Assembly (NCBI GenBank): GCA_022494885.1
Contig: JAGVSM010004897.1
Coordinates: forward strand, 1-64,000
From: Micrasema longulum
Taxonomy: Eukaryota > Arthropoda > Insecta > Trichoptera > Brachycentridae
Reading direction: 5' to 3'
Length of the DNA: 64,000 nt
The position numbers and the translations under genes are program-made. Position 1 is the first letter of the stretch. Every line of letters begins with the position of its first letter. Positions 21,478 to 32,004 of this stretch are shown one piece after another. The notes under the pieces were generated by a model that was not told the origin of the DNA, made no database searches, and saw only the letters and a program-made list of their open reading frames with translations.

Positions 21478-21769
21478 CGACAAAATACAGATGGTATAAA
21501 GCGCGAAGGACGCTTTGAAAACAAAAAGGTTTCACAATACGGTATTACCTGTCAATATTATTATTATTGCTAACCTATAGCCTGCAGAAGTTCTCAATGT
21601 TTCCAACTAAAAGAAAAAATTAACAAATTTCTAATCAATTTCAAAAGGGATAGGAAATTTCCAAAGAGCCTGGAGCCTATGGGAACGCCTGAAAAACTCT
21701 AATAACAAAATTCTCCAAGCCACTATGATAAGACCACCATAAGTGCTGCAATATAAAATTTTATTTTAT
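21478..21769. other. Non-coding, nothing recognised
   Basis: No feature supported. Confidence 0.35.
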
Positions 21770-21870
21770 GTTTATATTTATGTTTATTGTTATATTTATG
21801 TTTATTGTTATATTTATGTTTATTGTTATATTTATGTTTATGGTTATATTTTTGTTTAAATTTATAATTA
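21770..21870. repeat. 18-bp tandem repeat
   Basis: TTTATGTTTATTGTTATA is repeated about four times with degenerate edges. The Lys-His-Tyr-Asn repeat frame on the minus strand is a by-product. Confidence 0.85.
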
Positions 21871-21954
21871 TGTTCATGTTTATATGGCAGAATTGGCTCT
21901 GCACTATATAGCCATTTTACTGGAATAAAGAAAAAAAAAGGGGTGGAGAATACC

Positions 21955-22006
21955 TTAAAGAAGGGAATATGTAAGTCTAGGCATTTACAGGGCTTACGAC
22001 CTGTCA
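21955..22006 (+). repeat. Family M, left part of an interrupted unit
   Basis: AAGAAGGGAATATGTAAGTC through ACGACCTGTCATT. It continues at 22298 after an insertion. Confidence 0.75.
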
Positions 22007-22297
22007 TTTTTTATTTATTTAACTTTTTTTACATAATGTTATTTGTAAATTGGCGGGCTTATTGCCAAATAGCAATTTCTTCCAACCATCTAATAAAATA
22101 AACGTTTTATTTTTATAATTCAAGTTACAGAACATATTCAATTAAAAATAAATTTTAAAAAGCTAGAGATATATAAAAATAGAAATAAACATATTTGTTT
22201 ATAAATTCCCTTAAATCATAACTATTACTCAATGGGAAAATGAAACAAGTGGAAAGAGGAAAAAGGAAAAGAGGAGAGATTGAGGAAGGGAAAGGAG
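22007..22297 (-). mobile_element. CR1-like LINE 3' UTR inserted in family M
   Basis: On the minus strand the 3' UTR ends with the hairpin ATTGCTATTTGGCAATAAGC and an AAATAAATAAAA tail. It is homologous to 30960-31255 and 60075-60590. TCATT flanks both sides (GACCTGTCATT | ... | ATCATTGGCTGG), giving a 5-bp target duplication within M. Confidence 0.8.
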
Positions 22298-22361
22298 ATG
22301 ATCATTGGCTGGTTTAAGTGGCCACTTTACACACTGTATAACGTTCATCATTTTGCCTGTG
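22298..22361 (+). repeat. Family M, right part of the interrupted unit
   Basis: ATTGGCTGGTTTAAGTGGCC to ATTTTGCCTGTGT continues the unit broken at 22006. Confidence 0.75.
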
Positions 22362-22520
22362 TTTTTTATTTTATTTTTTACAATATACATAAGAGGTAAA
22401 ATAGAGTATTTAAAAAATAAAAGATAATTACATAGCAATGAAATACATATTAACAGTAAACATATTAAACAAAAAATCGCGCAAAGGCGTGGCCTGTTCG
22501 TGGGTATACAAGAAATGTTT
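22362..22520 (-). mobile_element. LINE 3' tail fragment
   Basis: Reverse of TTTACAATATACATAAGAGG to GGGTATACAAGAAATGTTTA; same family as 5140-5345. Confidence 0.55.
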
Positions 22521-22854
22521 ATGAATTTTTGCTCCTATAATAAATAGACAGGTACAATATTTTTGAGTAATATAAGAAAGAGAAAAGAAAATATTATGTA
22601 AAAGATTATAAGGTGCTTTTTTATTTTATAGTAATTAAAAAAGGAAATAAAAAATATAAAAAAACATGAACATATTCCTTATTAGTAAAGGGCAACAAAA
22701 TATAGCATAGAAAAAAATGAAAAAATATCTCTAGTTTGAATCCAAAACGGTGCGAGTTTTTTGATAGAAGAAAAATTTTGAAAGTTTGGGATCAATGACA
22801 TATTCAGTAAAAAAGGTTTTAATATTTTTGGGCCTATGAAATATGCATGTCTGT
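22521..22854. other. Non-coding A/T-rich sequence
   Basis: An 89-codon minus-strand frame overlaps this region but is low-complexity and partly lies in family M. Nothing supported. Confidence 0.35.
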
Positions 22855-23075
22855 GTGCTAGCCTGTGTGTGAACATCCATATTTCTTCAATTCTTCCATT
22901 TGTTGATTTTAGCGAAAGAGCTGAAACCTTTATTGTTGTGAAGAAATTCATCTGACTGAATTATTTCACAGACTAGGCAACGCCTGAAAACAATTTTCAA
23001 ATTTGTGTAAAGTGCCCATTTAAACCAGTCAATGACAGGTCATAAGTCCTGTAAATGCCTAGACTTCCATATTCA
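22855..23075. repeat. Family M fragments, forward then inverted
   Basis: Forward part: CTTCAATTCTTCCATTTGTT to AACGCCTGAAAACAATTTTC. It joins an inverted part: GTGTAAAGTGCCCATTTAAA to ATGCCTAGACTTCCATATTC. Confidence 0.7.
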
Positions 23076-23077
23076 AA

Positions 23078-23572
23078 ATGGCGCGCAAAATGTTGGGATT
23101 TGTTCTCCGAACAGCTAAGGTGTTCTCAAATACTCGTGTTCTTAGGCTTCTTTATAACTCATTGGTGCGAAGCAGACTTGAGTGTGGATCTCTGACCTGG
23201 GCGCCCCACGAATTGAAGTACTCTCTTGTGCTGGAGATGATTCAGAAGAAATTTCTGAGGTATCTTTACTTAAGGGAGTGCGGATATTATCCGTGGTTGT
23301 GCCCGTCTGACTTCACACTGGGAATGCTCGGCTACAATAGTTGGGAGAAAAGAAGAAATGCATACTTGCTTATGTATTTTTTCCGATTAATCCGTGGTAT
23401 TACGATCAACATAGGTGTAATGGAGAGTATTTGTCTTTATGTTCCTAATGACTACCTTAAACATAGACAGCTTAAGCTGTTTTATCTTCCTGCTGCCGAT
23501 GGTAATGCCAGTAGGAAGAGCAATATCTTTACTCAACCGTATCTCTTCGGATATCGACATCTTTCATATTAG
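23078..23572 (+). pseudogene. LINE RT C-terminal fragment
   Basis: A 164-codon frame reads KMLGFVLRTAKVFSNTRVLR, LLYNSLVRSRLECGSLTWAP, then VLEMIQKKFLRYLYLRECGY. It aligns well with the minus-strand element at 37642-38292. This is the thumb region after the catalytic core of a jockey/CR1-type LINE. No YADD box is present. The ATG is internal to the LINE protein; the true start is lost. Confidence 0.85.
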
Positions 23573-23654
23573 TGAAAAAAAGTTCAGAGAGGATAGCATT
23601 CTTTCTCTATAATTGCTGGGTAATTTTATTTTACCATTTTTGTATATTTAAATT

Positions 23655-24118
23655 TATCATATTAGTAAAAAAAGGAGCGAGGGAATATGGGAGTCTAGGC
23701 ATTTACAGGGCTTACGACCTGTCATTGGCTGGTTTAAGTGGTCACTTTACACACTGTGTAACAATCACCATTCTGCCTATGTTTAAACATCTACATTTCC
23801 TCAACTCTTCCATCTGTTAACTTTTGTGAAGCAAAGGAGCTGAAACCTTTATTATGTGGGTGAGATTCATCCGGCTGAACCAAATCACCTACTAGGCAAC
23901 GCCTGAAAACAATTGTCCAATTTTTATACTTCTCCTTTTACCAGGTAGTTAATTAAACAATGCTGGAGTATGTCCAAATGCTTGCAGACCGGCTAGATTT
24001 CCTCCCTAAGGAGTTGTTCATATTTAAATTTGTTGCAATATAGAGGGAAAACATTTTAGAGAAGGGGAATATGGGAGTCTTGGCATTTACAGGGCTTATG
24101 ACCCGTCATTGAGTTTAT
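23655..24118 (+). repeat. Family M unit plus start of the next
   Basis: GGGAATATGGGAGTCTAGGC to ACAATGCTGGAGTATGTCCA and GCAATATAGAGGGAAAACAT. The recurrent frame (EYGSLGIYRAYDLSLAGLSG) is open at 23572-23820. The second unit ends at CCCGTCATTGAG. Confidence 0.8.
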
Positions 24119-24335
24119 TTAAGTTTTTTTTTTTAAAGCTGATTTTATATAATTATGTTGAAATGTCAAGCATTGTATTAAAAAAATAAATTAACATGCC
24201 AGATACAAATTATTTTTCGTGTGTCAATATACATCACTCCTTAGATGTTACTCCAAAGTTATGTCGTCACTTTTGTTGACAACTGTCATTCTAATCAAGC
24301 TATATTTTAAGGACTATAGCTACAGATCACCGGGA
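24119..24335. repeat. Dispersed repeat G, copy 1
   Basis: AAGCTGATTTTATATAATTA, GCATTGTATTAAAAAAATAA and AATCAAGCTATATTTTAAGG have counterparts at 58560-58640 and, inverted, at 54238-54265 and 58308-58340. Family unknown. Confidence 0.5.
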
Positions 24336-24419
24336 AGGGAGAGTTAATTAGGGTACAATAAATTGTTAAAATTTATTTTGTACATCTATCTAATTATGGT
24401 TAGATAAAACTAACTATGA

Positions 24420-24670
24420 TTTTCATTCCCCTATGCCCAGAATTCTTAGGTATGCCAACAAACATACCAGTCTTGATTTCTTTGATAACAAGTTGTCTTT
24501 TTTCAAACTATCACTGAATCAAATTAAAATATAAACACCTCTCTCCCGCTTCCACTCCCACAAAGTCTACTATATAACATTGAGTCTTTTTACTTTGTTT
24601 ATAATAATCTTCTATGTATAAATATGTCCTTAAAAATGCCCATTGGGCGTATATATAAATCAATAATTAA
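24420..24670 (+). pseudogene. LINE extreme C-terminus and 3' tail
   Basis: PMPRILRYANKHTSLDFFDN then KLSFFKLSLNQIKI stop, related to YSPIPRFHMLANKHGNLDLF in the element at 39360-40330. The 3' UTR ends with AATGCCCATTGGGCGT, a small hairpin. Confidence 0.7.
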
Positions 24671-24949
24671 AATTCATCACATTACAAATGGATCAGTTCG
24701 TATTCGAGTTGAGAAGGTCTGACATGTAACGACCCTGCACACATTTTCTATTATTCCTAATTCGTATATGCATCTCTAATACATGCCGGATATCCGCCGG
24801 TGTGGTGACGCCATTTTCCAAGATGGCGGGGGCGACACACGGCATACGTCACGGTGACAGGTCAGAAACAAAAGATCTACTAACTGGGACCGGTTTTCGT
24901 TTTTTACCGTTGGACTTATTGCGCGACACTTTATTTAAGGAAAAAAACA
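24671..24949. other. Unassigned, moderately GC-rich
   Basis: Contains CCGGTGTGGTGACGCCATTT and GGTGACAGGTCAG but no open frame. Possibly old transposon sequence. Confidence 0.3.
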
Positions 24950-25813
24950 AACAATTAATCTTGTGAGATATATCGATGGCTCAGTTCTACAGAACGGCAA
25001 GTTCGAAATTCAATTTTTTTAGTTGTTTTACATTTTTTTTAGAAAGGCACTTATTTCAAATTCTACAAAATCATAACTCATAAAAAATATTGGTTTTCTC
25101 TTGTTTTCATAAGAAAATAAACGTACTCTACAATCTCTCAGCTCCGAAGGCGAAGTTTCAGTTTTAAGAAAATTATATCTTTACATTTATAATTCTTCTG
25201 TACGTGTGATGTCACTGATTTACGTGCGGTTTTCAGGGAACTGTAGGTCTTTGCGCTACGCGTGTTCGTAGATATTATCAATCGAATCTGTACAAAAAAA
25301 GTTAGAAGCATAAATCTTTTTTTCAACCTACCAGGGTTGCATTCGACGAGAATGCGGGTACAAAAAATGAAAGGATGTTGTTTTTTTGTGTATAAAAAAG
25401 TTTATTTTTGAATTCAACATTTGCTTTTTATGGATCCCAATCAGATTCATTCCTTAAATTCCTCCTGATTTCTTCCCATTTATTTCTTTTTACGGGATTT
25501 TTGGTTATCCTAAAATAATTTTAACTGACATTCAATACATTTTTGAAAATCTTATTCATTAATAAAGTGCACCCGGTGAGAAGAGCTGAGTTTGACATTC
25601 GCAAAAATAATTATTCTATGTTTTGCATTTCAATCATAAATAAGTACCTAGGTACCTACTTAAATTCAATATTTGAATATTAATAATTTTTTTTTGGAAT
25701 TCAATCATTTACAAGTACCTAGGTACCTAACTATCAATGAAGAGTCTTCTTCCAAGATAATAGCAGGCAAGCCAACGTTTGGGCTGGACAACGTCTGTCG
25801 GGTCCGCTAGTTT
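24950..25813 (+). mobile_element. Possible Helitron-like element, 3' end at 25813
   Basis: The sequence finishes GGACAACGTCTGTCGGGTCC then GCTAG followed by T. A GGAC/GTCC hairpin and the terminal CTAG next to T match the CTRR|T rule of Helitron 3' ends. The 5' limit is not determined. Repeat H (24950-25075, related to 12185-12325) may be part of it. No replication-helicase coding is seen. Confidence 0.4.
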
Positions 25814-25869
25814 TATATAAGGCAGAAAAAAAAATATAAGGAAAAAATACAATAGATAAAAATTTAAAA

Positions 25870-26020
25870 AAATAACTAAAATACCAACATTCAAACACGA
25901 GGTTAAGAATTATGGGTTAAATAACTTATATATCAAACATATGTATAAAATAAATAAAAACAACTTTACCGACCGGTTTCAAAGCTATACGAGCTTCTTT
26001 ATTAAGGTATACTTACAGTA
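25870..26020 (-). mobile_element. Hammerhead-bearing repeat, probable Penelope-like derivative
   Basis: The hammerhead-like core at 25967-26009 is followed on the minus strand by about 100 bp of A/T-rich sequence. No protein frame. Confidence 0.5.
25967..26009 (-). ncRNA. Hammerhead ribozyme-like motif, degenerate core
   Basis: Minus strand: stem I TACC/GGTA, core TTAATAA (three changes from CUGANGA), stem II AAGCT/AGCTT, GAAA, palindromic ACCGGT and cleavage C. The fold is kept but the first core is mutated, so activity is doubtful. Confidence 0.5.
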
Positions 26021-26044
26021 TTGTATGAATTAATAGAGTAAAAT

Positions 26045-27705
26045 TCCTTGTAATCATAAAATACTTTATTTATTAATATTTTGAGTTACAGGTGACGTAC
26101 AATCATAAAATATTTTTTATTTAATAAGATGTTTGTCCTCCTTTTGCTTTTCACAGTTTGAACACGCTTTGGCATAGACTCAATTAAACTCCGTCAATTT
26201 TCTTCTATTCTGTCATCTCGGAACTACATCTGAATAACAGCTTCTATCATCTTTATCTTGGTGGTGCAGTCCAATTTTTGTATCCTAGATTTACAAATCG
26301 TCCACAAATTTTCTATAGGGTTTTGACGTCAGGTGAATTTCCAGGCCAGTCTAAGAGTTCGATACGTGACAAGGAGCTGAGTCCTGTTGAAATACAGTCC
26401 CACCATTAGGACAACATTTATTTAGTTCTGTACTCAAGATCTGCTCCAATAGAGCTTTATGCTTTAGGCTATTCATCATTCCTTTCTATTGGTATCAAAG
26501 ATCCGGTCTTCATATACGAAAAGCAGCCCCAAAACATATTCTTCACAGAATATTTCACCGTTTGGTCAATATGAGTCACAGTAAGTTTTTCATTCCCACT
26601 TTTTCTAACAAATTTCGTGCGACATCCCTGCACGAGAAAGTGGGTCTTATCTGAAAACAGCACCTTCCTCCAGTCTTCTACAGTCCATTTGGTATATTTT
26701 CTAGCCCAAATGAGCCTTTGCTTCATCTTATTGTTTATTGTTTCATTGCTCCAGTACTTCTTCCAAACAACAAAACAATTCATTGATACCGAGACTGCAT
26801 AGGTTAGGTAACACTTATGGAACGGCTGCAGACATTCTGTTCAATTCTTTACCGTCTTATAGGTCCACAATATCAGGTTTATTTGTGGCTGCTCGTCAAG
26901 CTATTATTGACAATTCAATTTCATAAATTAAAAAAAATACTTGCTTGTTTGTTTTTATTACCTTATACTTGTTTTTTTATTTTTTACTGTTATATCAAGT
27001 TGCACTGTGGTGTTGGCAAGTACGCATTTCATGGATACATATTTTTATTTCTTATTTTTCGTGATAATATATGCTTGCTTGTTTATTAATTTGACTTAAA
27101 AATGTCTTTCTTGCTTACCGTAACACTTTATTTATTGTTTGCTTTACAGAATTTCTTTGCATTTTTTGTTTGTATGCTTACTGTTTTTTCTTGCATACCT
27201 TTGTTATTATTGTTTTTTTTTTTACTTTGTAAAGCTTTTTATCATATCCTTTTTAACTAATTTCACTGATTTTTTCTGTATATTCTGTTTATTGTTTAGT
27301 ATGTTAGCATATATTTCATTTTTATTTTTTGTAAATGCCTTTTGGGCGTTAATGAACAAAATAAATAAATAAATAAATACGTGCCGTCAGAAGTTGTTTC
27401 TTCTGTGATCAAATTGCTTTTCTTCCAGATTCAATGAGTCTTCTTCGTACTGTTGAGTCATGTATCATCACCCTAGTGGCTGCCAAATCTCGTTGAAGTT
27501 CGTAACTTGTTTTTCTGGGGTTTAACTGATTATTTCTGATAAAAGACATTTCATCTCGGACACTAGTTTTCCGGTTTCTTCCACATTTCCTAATTTTCTT
27601 TGCTTCGACGACCGTCGACTGCGTTTTTAATAAATATTGCATACAAATTTAAAATAGGTAAAATACCGTTTTTCAATTTACAATGTAAAATAATGATTAC
27701 TTTGA
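26045..27705 (-). pseudogene. Tc1-like transposase, interrupted and decayed
   Basis: The N-terminal DNA-binding part at 27642-27409 reads GRNRKTSVRDE then DSTVRRRLIESGRKAI. After an inserted LINE, the catalytic part at 26783-26469 reads ARKYTKWTVEDWRKVLFSDK (first catalytic Asp), MFWGCFS, then near 26395 QQDSAPCH (second Asp). In another frame WPGNSPD precedes a remnant of NPIENLW (third acidic residue, Glu). Many frameshifts and the insertion make it dead. TTTTATGATTACAAGG near 26045-26064 and AATAATGATTACTTTG near 27687 may be the terminal repeats. Confidence 0.85.
26775..27385 (+). pseudogene. LINE C-terminus and 3' end inserted in the Tc1 element
   Basis: IPRLHRLGNTYGTAADILFN ends in AARQAIIDNSIS stop. 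A 3' UTR nearly identical to 29112-29608 follows, with hairpin AATGCCTTTTGGGCGTT (27335) and an (AAATA)n tail at 27360-27380. It splits the transposase between its DNA-binding and catalytic regions. Confidence 0.8.
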
Positions 27706-27855
27706 TGTATATATAAAAATAGCGTCTTGTAGATCAAAAAAGTATTTTTACAATGAAAATTGAATTTATTAATTTATTAAATACATGGCTTATTGCGATA
27801 ATTTCTGCATTTTTAACTTCAAAACCGCAAAAAGTGAACATCCGTTTTTTCTATC
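27706..27855. other. Non-coding, nothing recognised
   Basis: No feature supported. Confidence 0.35.
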
Positions 27856-28225
27856 ATCTGACTCCAAGCTCTAACTCTAAAGTGTAAATATGATTTTTTA
27901 TGAATGGTTGCAGCACCTATGTTTCAACTGACAAAGCTTTTTTAAAATGTAGTTCATACTTAAACCAACTAGGATTAATAACTAGCACTGATAATAGGTG
28001 TCTCTCTTCACATTGGTTCTAATTTTTGTCACAGAATAATTTTAACAAAAAAGTATTGAGATATTTTTTATATATAAATGAAAGGGTATTGGAAGCAAGC
28101 TTAAAAATCTCCATTGAAGGCGTTACTGAGATTTGCGAAAAACTTTCGATGGATATGCTAAGTTTGCGGTGTCAAGTAATATAATTAAAATCGGTTTTTA
28201 CAAGACTTGGAGACGGTTTTGAATT
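27856..28225 (+). pseudogene. LINE-like fragment, weak
   Basis: Around 28050-28180 the plus strand reads KVLRYFLYINERVLEASLKI then SIEGVTEICEKLSMDMLSLR, reminiscent of the FLRYLY... region after LINE RTs. Low confidence. Confidence 0.4.
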
Positions 28226-28399
28226 TCACCATTATTTAGGTAGGTAGGTTTTTATGTTTAGTTTATTTTGGCATCAATTACTAATTTTCCGTTCTTGGTG
28301 GAGATTTCTAAATTTGCTTTTAATACCCTCATATATGGTCTTTATTCAGAAAAAAATAATACTTGGAAATACAAATTTAATATATTTAATCACTAGTGG

Positions 28400-28850
28400 C
28401 ATTTTTCAAAGTTGGATAATTTATACAGCGCCATTTTTGTGAAATTCACCAGAAGGGCGCTGTGCAATAAATTAATATCCCAGCACGCCTTGCTGCTACA
28501 AAGCGCGTAGGCGGTTGGGATTCTTGTTCCTTGTTTCCAATTATGATATACTTCAACAATGTTTTGAGTATATCCAAATTTTTGCAGACTTGCTGGATTT
28601 CCTCCCTGGGGAGTTATTTAGATCTAAATTTATTGCAACAGAGAGGGAAAACCTTTTTGAGAAAGGAATGTGGAAGTCCAGGCATTTAAAGGGCTTCGGA
28701 GCTGCCATTTTTCCTCTCTGTTGCAACAAATTTAGATTATATATTTCAATTATAACAGGTGGAAGCTAGATAACAGCACGTCATGGAGCTACATAGCGCT
28801 CGGACGGTAAAAAATCTAGCCCCAATTTACATGATGTTTTAATTTGAAAA
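28400..28850 (-). mobile_element. Short element with L2-like tail, interrupted by family M
   Basis: GTTGGATAATTTATACAGCG, the AGCGCC hairpin, one unit ending TCCAATTATGATATA, then an M insertion. It resumes with AAGCTAGATAACAGCACGTC and CTACATAGCGCTCGGACGG. The uninterrupted order is seen at 34120-34200. Confidence 0.75.
28551..28740 (+). repeat. Family M short form with terminal inverted repeat
   Basis: It runs from TTCAACAATGTTTTGAGTAT through GCAACAGAGAGGGAAAACCT and GGAATGTGGAAGTCCAGGCA. It then ends with TTTTTCCTCTCTGTTGCAAC, the inverse of its own internal AGAGAGGGAAAA block. It sits inside a short L2-tailed element, which marks one end of M at TTCAACAATG. Confidence 0.7.
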
Positions 28851-29009
28851 TGAAGTTTAGAGTTTAAATAAAAATTTATATGTATTTATAAGTTTGGAAA
28901 TGTCAAGAAAAGCAGTCGCCATAGTAATTGTAATTAATTTTCATTTTTTGTACAAGATACTCCTTCCTATATTGCAAATACAATATATTGTATTATTTTT
29001 TATAGTAAA

Positions 29010-29115
29010 CGCCGATTTTCCACCAGTAAACTGTATTTATTTACGAGGATTACAAAAACAAATAGACACGAGCGTTGACTTAGAGATTACACACGCGTCG
29101 ACTTATAACCGCGAT
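29010..29115 (-). repeat. Dispersed repeat E, one half of a split copy
   Basis: Reverse of the right part of 18421-18625 (AACGCTCGTGTC...TAAATAAATACAGTTTACTG). The other half is at 30175-30252. Confidence 0.65.
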
Positions 29116-29608
29116 AAGTCAAACTATTATTGACAATTCAATTCCATAAATTTAAAAAATACTTACTTGTTTATTTTTATTACCTTATACTTGTTTTTTT
29201 ATTTTTTACTATTATATCAAATTGCACTGTAGTATTGGCAAATACGCATTTCATAGATAGATATTTTTATTTCTTATTTTTTCACGATAATATATGCTTG
29301 CTTGTTTATTAATTTATCTTGAATTTGTCGTTCTTGCTTACCGTAACACTTTATTTACTGTGTTTGCTTTACAGAACTTATTTCATAAGCTTATATCTTT
29401 GAATTTTTTGTTTATATGCTCACTGTTTTTTCTTGCATACCTTTGTTATTATTGTTTTTTTTTTACTTTGTAAAACTTTTTATTATATCCTTTGCAACTA
29501 ATTTCACTTTTTTTTTGTGTTTATTATTTAGTATGTTAGCATGTATTTTTTTATTTTTTTTGTAAATGCCTTTTGGGCATTAAAGAACAAAATAAATAAA
29601 TAAACACG
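29116..29608 (+). pseudogene. LINE 3' end inserted in repeat E
   Basis: It begins AAACTATTATTGACAATTCA and continues collinear with 26893-27380 to the hairpin AATGCCTTTTGGGCATT and a (AAATA)n tail. Only the last few codons and the 3' UTR are present. Confidence 0.75.
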
Positions 29609-29614
29609 TTCATA

Positions 29615-30172
29615 ACTTTAAATTTATTTCAACAGAGAGGGAAAATTTTTGAGAAGGGTATATGGAAGTCTAGGCATTCACAGGGCTTATGTATTTTTTA
29701 TATATTTTTCCCTCTCTGTTGAAATAAATTTAAATATGAACAGCTCCCTAGGGAGGAAATCCAGCCAGTCTGCAAGCATTTGGACATAATCAAACATTGT
29801 TGAATTACTACCTGGTAAAGGAAGAAGTATAAAAATTGAAAAATTGTTTTCAGGCGTTGCCTAGTAGGTGATTTGGTTCAGCCGGATGAATCTCACCCAC
29901 GTGATAAAGGTTTCAGCTCTTTTACTTCACAAAAGTCAACAGATGGAAGAGTTGAGGAAATGTGGATGTTCAAACATGGGCAGAATGGTGAATGTTACAC
30001 AGTGTGTAAAGTGGCCACTTAAACCAGCCAATGACAGGTCATAAGCCCTGTAAATGCCTAGACTTCCATATTCCCTTCTCAAAAAATTTTTCCCTCTCTG
30101 TTGAAATAAATTTAAATATGAACAACTCCCTAGGGAGGAAATCCAGCCAGTCTGCAAGCATTTGGACGTTCA
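29615..30172. repeat. Family M, best inverted unit with direct-repeat ends
   Basis: After a short forward piece (29615-29690), the inverted unit starts with CCTCTCTGTTGAAATAAATT at 29710. The same block returns at 30092, a period of about 382 bp. Both copies continue through CTCCCTAGGGAGGAAATCCA to GCAAGCATTTGGAC. The unit looks like one full period of a tandem or terminally repeated element. Confidence 0.8.
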
Positions 30173-30174
30173 TT

Positions 30175-30252
30175 ACTGTTCATTGTGTTCGCTCAAATGC
30201 TTCGCATGTTTTTAAGCACGTCGATAGTTATTTGTGATTGAGCTACAGGGCA
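30175..30252 (-). repeat. Dispersed repeat E, other half of the split copy
   Basis: Reverse of CCCTGTAGCTCAATCACAAA ... GCTCAAATGCTTCGCATG, collinear with 18421-18510. Confidence 0.65.
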
Positions 30253-30299
30253 AGAAAAAAATTGGCTCTCACTACTAAAAGGTTAAGAGAACCACTGCT

Positions 30300-30450
30300 A
30301 TAAAAAACAATGATGAGTACGGCAATGGGTAGTATCCGCACTCCCTCATGTACAAGTAATGAAAAAGCTTCTTCTTTATTCTCTCCACCATGAGAAAGTG
30401 GCTTCTTCAGACCCCTACACCGCTGCACCGCTCTCCGTGATGCTACGCCC
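30300..30450 (-). pseudogene. LINE RT fragment
   Basis: GTATCCGCACTCCCTCATGT and CTCTCCACCATGAGAAAGTG match 37984-38050 of the LINE at 37496-38311. The frame is broken. Confidence 0.65.
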
Positions 30451-30959
30451 TATTCTTTCTATAAAAAAATTAAATAAAAAAACATTTTTTCTTTAAAATT
30501 TTGTAAGTTTAAGAAAAGGCACATCAAGCGCAAAGAGTCGCTAGGGCCTGTTTTTCATTCGTTCAGCTGTATTCTTTAGAACAGAAGCAATTTCCTCCAA
30601 AATGCCGCGGGCCAAACTCGGCTCATGTCTCTGACAGGGTTGTCAATATTTTCAATTCATATTTGAATCTTGCATTTTTTTTATGTGTCGCGCACGCCTT
30701 CACACCATTCAAATATATAAAAACGCATTCACGCCTTTTAATTATTTGGGTAATGAGGATGTTCAGTGGTTTTTTATATTCTGAATTTTAAGGTCAATAC
30801 ACTTTTAAACTAAGCCAAAAAAAATATTCGAGCTTCTGTTCTGGTTTCGATTGAAACTTATTTAAATAAGTAAAAAGTCACTTCAAAACGCCCAAAATTA
30901 GACGTTATTATTTTTAAACCCTACGACTCCACTAACATAAGTGTTAAATTAATTACACA
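30451..30959. other. Unassigned
   Basis: No coding or repeat identity. It contains GTGTCGCGCACGCCTTCACA in otherwise A/T-rich sequence. Confidence 0.3.
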
Positions 30960-31480
30960 ATGAAATATTTATTTATTTAACTTTTTGTACATAATGTTAT
31001 TTGTACATTGGCTATTGCCAAATGGCAATTTCTTCCAACCTACCAATAAAATGAAAGTTTTATTTTTATAATTCAAGTTACAGAACATATTCAATGGAAA
31101 AAAAAGATCAAAAAGCTAAAGATATATAAAAATAGAAATAAACGTATTTGTTTATAAATTACCTTAAATTAAAACCATTACTCAATGGGAAAAGGAAAAA
31201 AAGAGGAAAGAAGAAAAAGGAAAGGAGGAGAGATTAAGGAAGAGAAAGGAGATGTTTCTTCAGGCGGGATTTAAACAGAGATAATGTAGTAAAATCTTTG
31301 ATGGTGGATGGGAGATGATGCCACAGTCGAGCCGCATGGACACTATATGAGTTGGAGAAGAAAGAGGAATTGTGGATGGGTATTAAGAGAGTGCCTTGAA
31401 AATTAGAACGAAAAGGTAAACCATGAACTGATAAGCGTTGAAATTGTTCACGCATGTATATAGGAGCGTTAGGACCTGGG
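30960..31480 (-). pseudogene. CR1-like LINE C-terminus and 3' UTR
   Basis: Minus-strand frame 31455-31234 reads GTLLIPIHNSSFFSNSYSVH, AARLWHHLPSTIKDF, then LFKSRLKKHLLSLP stop. This is the classic CR1/L2 ending (A.LWN.LP..I......FK..LK.HL). The 3' UTR ends with hairpin ATTGCCATTTGGCAAT and an AAATAAATAAAT tail at 30962-30975. A second, longer copy is at 60075-61010. Confidence 0.85.
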
Positions 31481-31509
31481 TATTAATTTAATGAGTATTA
31501 TTTTTAGTG

Positions 31510-31985
31510 CTTTTTGGTTCGTTGTTATTTATTTATTTATTTTACAGAGACATACAGTCAACAATAATTAAATGACATAATAAAGATTAGGCTTAAAGAC
31601 ATACCAGCAAAGTTTCTAAATAAAAATATAAGTACACATTAAATTATGGTACAACTAAAGGGTATGTTTGTGTGTATTTGTATGATAGTAAGTGTAGAGG
31701 TGTGTTTGTGTGTATTTGTGTAGGAGTAAGTGTTTAGGTGCGTGTAATTATTAGCGTCGTTAAAAAGCAAGTGGGAGAGTATCGTAGCCAGATAGAATGA
31801 GTCTTGAATATATCAATATATGAAAAAAAAATTATAGCTTGAGCAAGAACAGTGAAGTTGTGCATAGTTCGTGCTACAGACTGGCAGATGAAATAAATAT
31901 TTATTCTTTGTCACGCGTAAGAGGACATTGAAATGAATTTTGGAGAGTAGATAGTCGGTTTAAAGAGTCTACTTTATTATTTAAT
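31510..31985 (-). pseudogene. LINE C-terminal fragment
   Basis: On the minus strand NKYLFHLPVCSTNYAQLHCS then SYIDIFKTHSIWLRYSPTCF resembles LINE C-terminal tails (R.NY....I.......N......DIF). The 3' tail is A/T simple repeat at 31515-31530. Confidence 0.55.
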
Positions 31986-32004
31986 AATTTATAAAAATAA
32001 CATG

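Noticed and set aside
21723..22007. Lys-His-Tyr-Asn repeat frame on the minus strand
   Set aside because: Caused by the 18-bp tandem repeat and adjoining LINE tail.
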